Source: an uncultured Lewinella sp. (GTDB taxonomy: Bacteria > Bacteroidota > Bacteroidia > Chitinophagales > Saprospiraceae). Taken from it: a stretch of DNA of 42,873 bases. The notes under the pieces were generated by a model. That model was given only the letters and a program-made list of their open reading frames with translations. It had not been told where the DNA came from and did no database searches. Below, piece by piece: positions 27,585 to 36,081 of the stretch (the stretch's first letter is position 1; each line of letters begins with the position of its first letter). The stretch is taken from contig CALEDI010000222.1 of assembly GCA_937949535.1 (NCBI GenBank), positions 1 through 42,873 of the forward strand, given 5' to 3'. The position numbers were made by a program, and so were the translations under genes.

Positions 27585-28349
27585 ATGCTACTTAACGCCG
27601 TGATCATTGAAGATGAGCGCAATGGCCTCATCAATCTTAAGCACCTTTTAGCAGAACACTGTAAGGATGTGGAGGTGATTGGAGATGCTGGTGGCGTACA
27701 GAGCGGGTTGGCTCTTTTTAAACGTGATGACATCAAGCCAGACATTGCATTTCTGGACATCAACCTGCCCGACGGCAAGGTGTTCCAACTACTCAACCAG
27801 TTGCCCGAAATTCCTTTCGATGTGATTTTCGTTACAGCCTACGATCAATTCGCGATGAAAGCCTGTGAATACTCAAGCATCGGTTATATCCTCAAGCCAA
27901 TTGACCCAGACAAGCTCGTCGAAGCCGTCGCCCGTGTTCGGCCCCGTTTGCAAGGCCGTACGGAAGAGCGCCTTCAGGTGATGCAACAGTTCACCAGCCA
28001 CCCGAATTCGTTCGAGAAAATGTCCATCGCAGCACTAGATGGCATCCATTTTGTCAAAATAAGGGACATTGTTCGCTTTGAGGCTGAAGATAACTACACC
28101 CATATTTTCCTCAAGAGTGGCAACCGTATTACGGCCTCTAAAACCATCAAGGCATATGAGGACATGTTGGTGCCGTTTAACTTCTATCGGGTGCATAAAC
28201 GCCACGTCATCAACATGAATTATATGAAAAAATTCGTTAAAGGTGACGGAGGGTACCTCATCATGGATGACGACGTAAAGATAGAGGTGAGCCGGAGAAG
28301 AAGACCCGCCTTTATGACACAACTTAGAGTTCTTCAAGACGTTCTTTAG
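27585..28349 (+). CDS. LytTR-family response regulator
   Basis: REC domain (AVIIEDERNGL, DIAFLDINLPDG, FVTAYDQFA) and LytTR domain (IVRFEAEDNYTHIFLKSG, FYRVHKRHVINMNYMKKF). Confidence 0.96.
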   Translation: MLLNAVIIEDERNGLINLKHLLAEHCKDVEVIGDAGGVQSGLALFKRDDIKPDIAFLDINLPDGKVFQLLNQLPEIPFDVIFVTAYDQFAMKACEYSSIGYILKPIDPDKLVEAVARVRPRLQGRTEERLQVMQQFTSHPNSFEKMSIAALDGIHFVKIRDIVRFEAEDNYTHIFLKSGNRITASKTIKAYEDMLVPFNFYRVHKRHVINMNYMKKFVKGDGGYLIMDDDVKIEVSRRRRPAFMTQLRVLQDVL

Positions 28350-28455
28350 GTTGTGTCAATAATTAGTGCTATTTTTGAACCGGTATATTATTCGCCTTGA
28401 TCGGCACCTTCCGCTTCACCAGCGGTATGTTTTCAAACGAAGTTAAGGATTGTTT

Positions 28456-28608
28456 ATGTCAAAAAATGGGAAAAAAACTATTGAAGAGCTGAAACGAGAG
28501 CAGAAAGGCAAGGTTCTGGATCGTAAGAGCATGGACAAGGTTGTCGGTGGTAAGAAGCGCCGTGGAAGCTGGCTGCGCCGCGTCTGCGGAGGCATTATGC
28601 CACAATAA
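28456..28608 (+). CDS. Small 50-aa ORF with Gly-Gly-leader-like motif; candidate secreted/signal peptide precursor
   Basis: MSKNGKKTIEELKREQKGKVLDRKSMDKVVGGKKRRGSWLRRVCGGIMPQ; AAGGA 6 nt upstream of ATG; same strand as and between the response regulator and kinase; absent from the supplied ORF track, apparently because of its length. Confidence 0.6.
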   Translation: MSKNGKKTIEELKREQKGKVLDRKSMDKVVGGKKRRGSWLRRVCGGIMPQ

Positions 28609-28662
28609 ACTGTTGTAGGTTTGCGTCCTAAAAGTCTTCATCTTACACCGGACGCGAACTCA

Positions 28663-30615
28663 ATGACAGGAACCGAAACGACCACTACGGCGGCGGCTGT
28701 TGCACTAGAGGCAAAGCTAGCCCAAGCAACAGACCCTCTTCTCCAACTCAGCTTTCTAAACGAACTTATTGCAGGTTACGTTTATACGCGCCCCGAACGT
28801 GCAAAACTACTGTTGGCCCGTTTGAAGGACTTATTGTCCACTACATCTTCTTCCGAATCAGACTTTTACTACTGGCTTCTCCTAGGCAACCTAGAGAACC
28901 AAGAATATGATGACCAGAAAGCATTGGCGTCTTTCCAACGCGCAGTTGCTCGGGTAGACGATCATGGAGACATTGCGGAAAAAATTGAAGTCTATCTTGA
29001 TTACCTAGGCATCTTGGTTAACCTAGAACGTATGGACTTGGCCCGAGAATACTACGACCGTAGTCTTCGTCTACTAGAATCTTACTCCTCAGACCGCCTC
29101 CGCTCCCGTGCGCTTTGCCGGCTTGGGTATTTCTATCTACACGACCACGGATTTGCCAAAGCAACACCCAAATTCTTGGAAGCCCTTGGCCTTCTAAACG
29201 GAGGAACCTTTGAACTGAACACAAAAGACCATTACTTCTACACACTAGCACAGACAGGGCTTGGCACCCTCTGGATCAGGCCAGACAGTGAAGAAAAAGC
29301 GGCAAATGCCTTCCGGTCAGCAATTGCTCGGTGCGAAACCATCGGGATGAACGCTCGGATTCCTTGGATCAAACTGAACCTCGCCAACGTTTTGGCAGAT
29401 TCGGAAGAGTACGGTAACGAAGCAGAAGAAATTTTTCGCTCTATCATCAACAGCGGAGCCAATGGTAGTAAAGCTGCGATGCTGGCAGCCTACACCAACC
29501 TAGGGACCTACCTTAACGAAAAGAACAAGTCTGCGGATGAAATAAAGCCACTACTAGACGAAGCTGAGGCTATCTACCAGAAACTAGAGCATCCCAAAAA
29601 AGAAACCTTGGTGTCTATTGAAATGACGCGCGCTCAACTTTTTCTTGATGAAGAAGACTACGCGAGCGCCATCCAAAAGCTACAGGATACGCTCGAAATT
29701 GTAGAGCAAGCGAAAGATCCCGACAATTTAGTGCTCAATGGCTATGCTGCTGAGCTTTGCCAGTCGCTGGCCAAGTCTTATGCTGCTATCGAGGCGTACG
29801 AACTGGCTTACTATCACCAACGGAACGCAGACTACTTTCTCGACATCCACTACGAACTGCAAGATGCAAAACGACAGGAAGAATTTGCTGCTCGTTTTGA
29901 GGCCGAGGCGCGCGAGAAAGAGCGGGAAAGCCTCCAACTCCGGGCCAGCCAACTCCAGCTTAGGGCACTACGTGCGCAAATGAACCCTCACTTTTTATAC
30001 AACGCACTGAACAGCATCCAGTCGTTTATCACTACTAATGATGCCAGCACGGCCTCCAAATATTTGGCCAAATTTGCCATGCTGATGCGGCGCAGCTTAG
30101 AGTACACCAACCGGGAATACATCACACTTGAGGATGAGATGGAATTTCTTCAAGATTACCTCGACATCAACTGCCACCTTCGTTTTGACGGCAAGCTCAC
30201 CCACCTTGTCGAGATTGCTGGAGAGTTGGAAGAGGATATTATTGGAGTGCCTACTATGATCTTGCAGCCTTACGTTGAAAACGCAATTGAACATGGCTTG
30301 CGCAATAGACCCCGAGGGCATATCAGTGTCATCTTTCATTCCATCCCCGACGATGATGACAACATTATCGCTATTGTAACTGATGATGGTATAGGGAGGG
30401 CTAAGGTTGCTGAAATGCAGGCCAACGATGTTACCCGGCCGTACCACCAGTCTCGTGGTACTGAAATCACTAGGTCTCGCCTAGAACTATTGACCGACGA
30501 CCCGCAGAATCGGGTATTGATTGAGGATCTTTTTCATGAGGACGGGACGGCTGCTGGCACAAAAGTGACCGTTCGCATCCCCTTGGCAGATGTTCTGCCT
30601 CGGCGCGGAAGATAA
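28663..30615 (+). CDS. Cytosolic TPR-domain sensor histidine kinase, LytS/His_kinase (PF06580) type; start placed at MTGTETTTT
   Basis: TPR repeats, coiled coil, then LRAQMNPHFLYNALNSIQSFI, LQPYVENAIEHGL, VTDDGIGRAK; no evident TM segment. Confidence 0.93.
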   Translation: MTGTETTTTAAAVALEAKLAQATDPLLQLSFLNELIAGYVYTRPERAKLLLARLKDLLSTTSSSESDFYYWLLLGNLENQEYDDQKALASFQRAVARVDDHGDIAEKIEVYLDYLGILVNLERMDLAREYYDRSLRLLESYSSDRLRSRALCRLGYFYLHDHGFAKATPKFLEALGLLNGGTFELNTKDHYFYTLAQTGLGTLWIRPDSEEKAANAFRSAIARCETIGMNARIPWIKLNLANVLADSEEYGNEAEEIFRSIINSGANGSKAAMLAAYTNLGTYLNEKNKSADEIKPLLDEAEAIYQKLEHPKKETLVSIEMTRAQLFLDEEDYASAIQKLQDTLEIVEQAKDPDNLVLNGYAAELCQSLAKSYAAIEAYELAYYHQRNADYFLDIHYELQDAKRQEEFAARFEAEAREKERESLQLRASQLQLRALRAQMNPHFLYNALNSIQSFITTNDASTASKYLAKFAMLMRRSLEYTNREYITLEDEMEFLQDYLDINCHLRFDGKLTHLVEIAGELEEDIIGVPTMILQPYVENAIEHGLRNRPRGHISVIFHSIPDDDDNIIAIVTDDGIGRAKVAEMQANDVTRPYHQSRGTEITRSRLELLTDDPQNRVLIEDLFHEDGTAAGTKVTVRIPLADVLPRRGR

Positions 30616-30694
30616 CTTCACCAACCATTAGGGCGCGGCCGCAGGATGCAAGGAAAGTTAAAGAGATAGGGTAGGACTTCGAGGTTTTCCCTTA

Positions 30695-31729
30695 CTACTT
30701 ACGAACAATTGTAGGGCGAAGACTACCACCGCTGTTCTTCTTAATTTTTTCGGCAACAGCCCTGGATACGCCGTTGTCTGAAATGTCGTCTCCAAGAATA
30801 GAGTCATTACCAACGAAAGAACAGTCTTCAATGATGGTCTGCGTAGCGCCGTCGTCATTAGAGATGTTGTAGATCGCTGCGCCGTTCATCAAAGATGCAT
30901 TGTTGATGAAGTCACATCCAAGAAGAAGAGGACTGGCTTCTCCGTTGGTGCCGTTGTTGGTTATACCTGCACCGGAGTTACTGCTGTTGCCTTCAAAAAC
31001 ACAATCCCGAAAAATCGGACTAGCCAACGACGCAATACCGTTGCTGTAAACGGCACCTCCGTTAAAATCAGCTTTGTTTGCTTTGAACTTGCAGTTCACA
31101 AAAGATGGACGACCAGTATCAATGAGAACCCCACCGCCATTGTGTGCCATGTTTGCTTCAAAAACACAGTTGGAAATCATGTGTGAAGAAAGATTTTCGC
31201 TAGCCATGATGTAAAGTCCGCCGCCAGCATTGCCTTTATTGAGGCCTTCTTTAAAGTTCCTGCTGTTGCCACCCGTGACCACAAAGCCATCAAGTGAAGT
31301 AACATTAACCCCGTCAGACGCTAGCGTTACAACAGTGTAAACATTGTCTGATACATCAGGAGTACCAACATTGCCAGAAAGAGTAGATGTTGCTTCTGCC
31401 TGACGATCAAAAAGCGTCGTTTCGTTGCCTGCAAAACCGCCATAAAGCTCAACACCCGCTGGTACAATGAAGGAGGCCTTTCTGCCCGCTATCTCATTTG
31501 GCTTGTACTCACCTTGCATCACCCATATCTGGTTTCCTGAAACAGCTTGCTTCAATGCAGCCTCAAGACTTAAAGCATCATCCCAAGATCCACCATCAGC
31601 GATTGATGTACCCGTAGGGGTAACATACAAGCGTTGTGCAACACAAGTAACAGAAAAGAAGAGGCAGATAAATAGTAAAGATGATTTCACGTTAGTCCAT
31701 TTCAGTGATCCAAAAAAAGAAAGCAGCAA
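30695..31729 (-). CDS. Parallel beta-helix (pectate-lyase-like/DUF1565-like) secreted protein; real start may be GTG ~31690
   Basis: Signal peptide SSLLFICLFFSVTCVAQ; RLYVTPTGTSIADGGSWDDALSLEAALKQAVSGNQIWVMQGEYKP; repeated NCVFEANMAHNGGG-type turns. Confidence 0.8.
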   Translation of the reverse strand: MLLSFFGSLKWTNVKSSLLFICLFFSVTCVAQRLYVTPTGTSIADGGSWDDALSLEAALKQAVSGNQIWVMQGEYKPNEIAGRKASFIVPAGVELYGGFAGNETTLFDRQAEATSTLSGNVGTPDVSDNVYTVVTLASDGVNVTSLDGFVVTGGNSRNFKEGLNKGNAGGGLYIMASENLSSHMISNCVFEANMAHNGGGVLIDTGRPSFVNCKFKANKADFNGGAVYSNGIASLASPIFRDCVFEGNSSNSGAGITNNGTNGEASPLLLGCDFINNASLMNGAAIYNISNDDGATQTIIEDCSFVGNDSILGDDISDNGVSRAVAEKIKKNSGGSLRPTIVRK

Positions 31730-32123
31730 GCACGCACAGCGTGAAAGCTAGTCAAAATAGAAAGCAATATGGAATAACACAGAGGAGTAGATTGATGAAA
31801 GAGCACACTCTTTTACCAAGAAAGTAAGTAGATAGGAACCTGACTTACTCAAAATCCGAAGGCGTTAACTAGAATTTGGTGTTTATTGGTAGTTGTCAAA
31901 CTAAAAACCATTGCTGATTTGAACGCTAAAATAGTGCATACATCCTGCATTATCATAGGTTTTGCGCCAAAAGGTCGTTTCTTTTAGGAAACGGTAGCTA
32001 AATTTAAAGGAACGGTGTTATGGATATTTCTCTAAAGCGTTGTACCTTGCAGCGTATTCGGACTGAAAATGGGAGAAAGGGTGGTAGAGCCCTGTTGTCA
32101 AAACGTACTATTAAGTTAACCAA

Positions 32124-32153
32124 TTTGTTAAATGTCCATTGTGACTATTTTTA
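32124..32153 (+). promoter_or_regulatory. Candidate Bacteroidota-type promoter for the PorP/SprF operon
   Basis: TTTG -N18- TATTTTTA, 15 nt before the ATG at 32169; resembles the TTTG / TAnnTTTG consensus. Confidence 0.4.
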
Positions 32154-32168
32154 TATCCCTCGTCTGAA

Positions 32169-33263
32169 ATGAAGATAACTACTAAATACTCCACATTGCT
32201 CATGCTCACTTTGCGCCCTGTCCTGGTGGCAATAACTCTGTTGTTGTTCTCCGGCATTTCTTTTGCCCAAGATTTCCACTATTCGCAGTTCTACAACGCG
32301 CCTCTCCACCTTAATCCCGCCCTAACGGGAATCTTTCGAGGAGACATTCGAGCGATGGGAAACTACAAGTCACAATGGGTTGATGTACCGGTTGACTATA
32401 AGACCGTCACTCTTGCTATAGACAAGAAGTTCCTGAAAGTATCGAGCAAAAAAGGCTTCGTGTCAGGCGGTGTCGCTTTTAACTACGACCGAGCAGGAGA
32501 CAGTAAGCTTACTTGGGCTAATCTGGACCTTAACCTATCCTATACTAAGGTCTTTTCTCCTAAGGTTATCCTTTCTGTAGGAGGGAAAGCAGCGATCATT
32601 CAGAGAGGTTTTGACAACGCAGGCTTGCGTTACAACGACCAATTCGACGAAACTCGAGGAGAGTTTAACGGTGCTTTGCCAACAGGAGAGCTGTACGACC
32701 AAGATGGCCAAATTTTCCCAGACTTCGGGCTTGGCATCAACCTGCGCTTACAGGCCAAGCAGACGGACCAATTGGTTATCCGTAACAACCGCCGTACTAA
32801 GCTGGACATAGGTGTGGCGTTGCATCACCTTACTTCACCGGATCAGGCGTTCTACGACAACGAAAGCGTTCCACTTGAGCGACGCCTTTCTCCTTATGTT
32901 ACGGGTGTTTTACAAGTTCTTCCTATTGTTGATGTGGTCGGGGGGGTAACCTACCAAAACCAAGGCTCTTTCTACGACGAGTTGGTGATGATGCTTGGAG
33001 GCCGCGTTTGGGTGAAAAACACCCTCAACAAACAGATCAGTCTTATGGCCGGTATGGGGTTACGCCGAGACAAGACCCAAGATGCTTATTGGCCTACTTT
33101 TGAGCTGAGCTACAACAATCTAATGGTCGGGTTAAACTATGACTTCAACACCAGCCAGTTTGATATTGCAACAGAGAACAGAGGAGGCATGGAACTTTCC
33201 GTTCGGTACATCATCCGCAAGGTGAGACCGCTTCCCGAATTTAAGGTTTGCCCATTACTCTAA
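32169..33263 (+). CDS. PorP/SprF family type IX secretion system membrane protein
   Basis: FAQDFHYSQFYNAPLHLNPALTGIFRGDIRAMGNYKSQW. Confidence 0.95.
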   Translation: MKITTKYSTLLMLTLRPVLVAITLLLFSGISFAQDFHYSQFYNAPLHLNPALTGIFRGDIRAMGNYKSQWVDVPVDYKTVTLAIDKKFLKVSSKKGFVSGGVAFNYDRAGDSKLTWANLDLNLSYTKVFSPKVILSVGGKAAIIQRGFDNAGLRYNDQFDETRGEFNGALPTGELYDQDGQIFPDFGLGINLRLQAKQTDQLVIRNNRRTKLDIGVALHHLTSPDQAFYDNESVPLERRLSPYVTGVLQVLPIVDVVGGVTYQNQGSFYDELVMMLGGRVWVKNTLNKQISLMAGMGLRRDKTQDAYWPTFELSYNNLMVGLNYDFNTSQFDIATENRGGMELSVRYIIRKVRPLPEFKVCPLL

Positions 33264-33286
33264 TCCCCGCCCAATCCCAACAACTG

Positions 33287-36046
33287 ATGACTAGAATCTA
33301 CATAATAATTACACTCTTCGTTCTGGCCTTACCACAACTTTTTGCCCAGAACCAAAACCAATCCTTTGAAGGATATATTGCAGCTGCTGACCAAGCGGCC
33401 CAGCGAGATGATCATTACAATGCTTACCGATTGTATGCCATTGCTGCGGAAGATGAATGGAACGATGATTCTGCTTACGAATCACGAATTGGTGAGACCT
33501 ACTATAAGGCAGGAACTGCTGCTTACCGCGCTACCGCTTACAGAGAAGCCGAAAAGTACCTTATTAAGTTACAAAGCCTTCCTGCTGTTGACGAGTATCC
33601 GCTTTCTCAGTACTACATGGGGCAGGCTGTATTCCGCCAAGGTCGTTATGACCAAGCGGTAGCTCACTTCCAAGAGTTCCTGGAAAACCAGCCGCGTGCA
33701 CCAGAAGCTTACCGTTCCATCGCACAAGCCCAAATTAATGATGCCGACTGGGCTATTGATGCACTTACTCGTGCGGAAGACATACAGCTTAATCACTTAC
33801 CAGCAGGAATCAATACCACCGAGTCCGACATTATGTTCGTTCGTGGCAAGGGTAGTGCTCGTTATTTCTCTTCCAATGCTTTCGAGTACAAGAATGACTC
33901 ATTAAAGCCTAAGCGTTCCCTTAGCCGTATCATGCGACAGACAGGCAACGCCACCGCAGAACCACTACCAAACAACATCAACCTACCGAATAAAAGTGTA
34001 GCCCATACTGCGTTCAATAAGGAGATGACGAAAGTCTATTACTCGGTATGTGACTTCCGCAACTACGATGAACTAATCTGCGACGTGTACCGCGCAGATG
34101 TTTCCGCTGATGGAAACTGGACGAATCCGCAGAAAACCAGCATAAACCAGCCTGGTTTTAGTACCACACAACCTAGTATTGGCGCTGATGATGATGGTAA
34201 AGAATACTTGTATTTCGCCTCTGACCGGCCTGGAGGAGAAGGAGGGCTTGATCTCTACCGGGCCCCTCTTTCTGCTGATGGTGAACTCGGAACGGCTACT
34301 AGCTTAACCGCTTTAAATACAGCTGGAGATGATGCATCTCCGTTTTTCTATGCTCCACGGAAAACACTTTATTTCTCAACCAATGGCCGTTTTACTTTTG
34401 GTGGTATGGATGTGTATAAGTCCTACCTTATCAATGATGTATTCCGCAACCCGGTCAATATGGGAGCACCGGTAAACTCTGCTGCCGACGAAGCTTACTA
34501 CACACGTTTTGATGACCCTGATCAAGCATACGTTGGCAGTCGTCGCCCTAGTGGCGAGGCTTTATTTTACACTGACGCACGAGACGTCTGCTGCTATGAC
34601 TTGTATGAGTTTACACCAGACAATCGGATTGATCTACAAGTCACCACCCTCAACAAACTCAACCAAGAGGAACTGGAAGGAACTACCGTTAAGTTGTACA
34701 AAATTACTCCTAACGGCCCTGAATTGGTAGACGAGATTACTAACCTTGACGGAAACGAGTTTAACTTTAAGGTAGAACCCGGCATGAAGTACGAGTTGGT
34801 TGCGGAAAAGGACGGCTTTACAACGGCGCTAGACAAATTTGACCTCTCTGACCCAGAACTTAGTGAGCTTCCTTTCATCGAGCGTATTCTTAAGCTGAAC
34901 CCCAAGATTGACCTTGATGTATTTACCTTCAATAACGCCGACGAATCTGAACTTGAAGGCGTAACCGTCAAGCTTTTTGAAGTAGCTGATGATGGCGGCC
35001 TTACACTCGTGGAGGAAATCACTAACCCTACAGCAAACGATGCTCACTTCGAACTTGAGATTGGTAAAAACTATAAGGTAGAGGCTGTTAGGCCCGGTTT
35101 TGGCAAGTCTGACACTGACGTTGACTTGCGCGAGTACAACTCCAATGAAGGCAGCAAGACTATTAGCCGCGATCTTTACTTAGGGCAAGAACTTGAAGTC
35201 TACGTAATTGATGGTAGAACGGATGAACCAGTCTCTAGCGCAACCCTGAAATTGGTTCGAGCTAGCGGAAAGCTAGTCTCCGAATCTACTAACACTACGG
35301 GGAACGATTTCTACTACACCGTCAACCTGAATGAACCATTCGTCTTAGACACGAAACGTGCGGGCTATTTCCCTCGTACGGATACGCTGCGTTTTTCTCA
35401 GCAAGACCTTATTGATGGAGACGGTAAACTGGTTTATTATGTACCACTCTTCAGCAACGACCTCAATGAGTACCTTCCTTTCGAGGTCTACTTTGACAAT
35501 GACCATCCTGATCCGGATTCCTACAGTACTACAACCAAGTTAAACTACGAGGAAACTTACACTCCTTACATAGATCGTCGTGAAGACTTCAAGAAGGAGG
35601 CTAGCGAAGGACTGGACGCTGAGTCTGGATTTTTAACCAAAGGAGACATCGACCAGTTCTTCGACCAAGAAGTTGAAGCTGGCTGGGAACAACTCCGTCG
35701 GTTTTCGGACGCACTTATCTTCCACCTAAACAGCGGTGGGGAGTTTGTCGTAGAGCTTAAAGGCTTTGCTAGCCCTAGGGCACCAACGGAATACAACCGC
35801 CGCTTGAGTTCCCGCCGGAACATGTCGTTGAAGCATTTCTTTAGAGATTATAAAGGTGGTACAATGGCTAAATACATTGAAGGAGGCCAACTTACTTTTT
35901 CCGAGGCAGCCCTTGGTGAAACTACCGCAGACCTTGACAAGATATACGAACTGATCAACCGTGAACGTGAATCTATTTATTCAACTATCGCTTCTTTAGA
36001 GCGCCGTGTCGTCTTACGTAGCGGAGTATCATTAAAGAAAAAGTAA
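33287..36046 (+). CDS. OmpA-family protein with TPR and PD40/WD40-like propeller (start placed at MTRIYIII)
   Basis: TPR at N-terminus, YLYFASDRPGGEGGLDLYRAPL PD40 motif, C-terminal VELKGFASPRAPTEYNRRLSSRR OmpA-like. Confidence 0.88.
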   Translation: MTRIYIIITLFVLALPQLFAQNQNQSFEGYIAAADQAAQRDDHYNAYRLYAIAAEDEWNDDSAYESRIGETYYKAGTAAYRATAYREAEKYLIKLQSLPAVDEYPLSQYYMGQAVFRQGRYDQAVAHFQEFLENQPRAPEAYRSIAQAQINDADWAIDALTRAEDIQLNHLPAGINTTESDIMFVRGKGSARYFSSNAFEYKNDSLKPKRSLSRIMRQTGNATAEPLPNNINLPNKSVAHTAFNKEMTKVYYSVCDFRNYDELICDVYRADVSADGNWTNPQKTSINQPGFSTTQPSIGADDDGKEYLYFASDRPGGEGGLDLYRAPLSADGELGTATSLTALNTAGDDASPFFYAPRKTLYFSTNGRFTFGGMDVYKSYLINDVFRNPVNMGAPVNSAADEAYYTRFDDPDQAYVGSRRPSGEALFYTDARDVCCYDLYEFTPDNRIDLQVTTLNKLNQEELEGTTVKLYKITPNGPELVDEITNLDGNEFNFKVEPGMKYELVAEKDGFTTALDKFDLSDPELSELPFIERILKLNPKIDLDVFTFNNADESELEGVTVKLFEVADDGGLTLVEEITNPTANDAHFELEIGKNYKVEAVRPGFGKSDTDVDLREYNSNEGSKTISRDLYLGQELEVYVIDGRTDEPVSSATLKLVRASGKLVSESTNTTGNDFYYTVNLNEPFVLDTKRAGYFPRTDTLRFSQQDLIDGDGKLVYYVPLFSNDLNEYLPFEVYFDNDHPDPDSYSTTTKLNYEETYTPYIDRREDFKKEASEGLDAESGFLTKGDIDQFFDQEVEAGWEQLRRFSDALIFHLNSGGEFVVELKGFASPRAPTEYNRRLSSRRNMSLKHFFRDYKGGTMAKYIEGGQLTFSEAALGETTADLDKIYELINRERESIYSTIASLERRVVLRSGVSLKKK

Positions 36047-36081
36047 ACCATCACTAGCGTACATTTTAAAGTATTGTAACC

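Noticed and set aside
28459-28641. 60-aa minus-strand ORF opposite the small peptide gene
   Set aside because: Antisense to the better supported + strand ORF; no neighbouring minus-strand gene and no motif
32020-32172. 50-aa ORF MDISLKRCTLQRIRTENGRKGGRALLSKRTIKLTNLLNVHCDYFYIPRLK overlapping the porP start by ATGA
   Set aside because: Spans the likely porP promoter (TTTG-N18-TATTTTTA) and has no recognisable composition or motif beyond an incidental GG; kept only as a weak possibility
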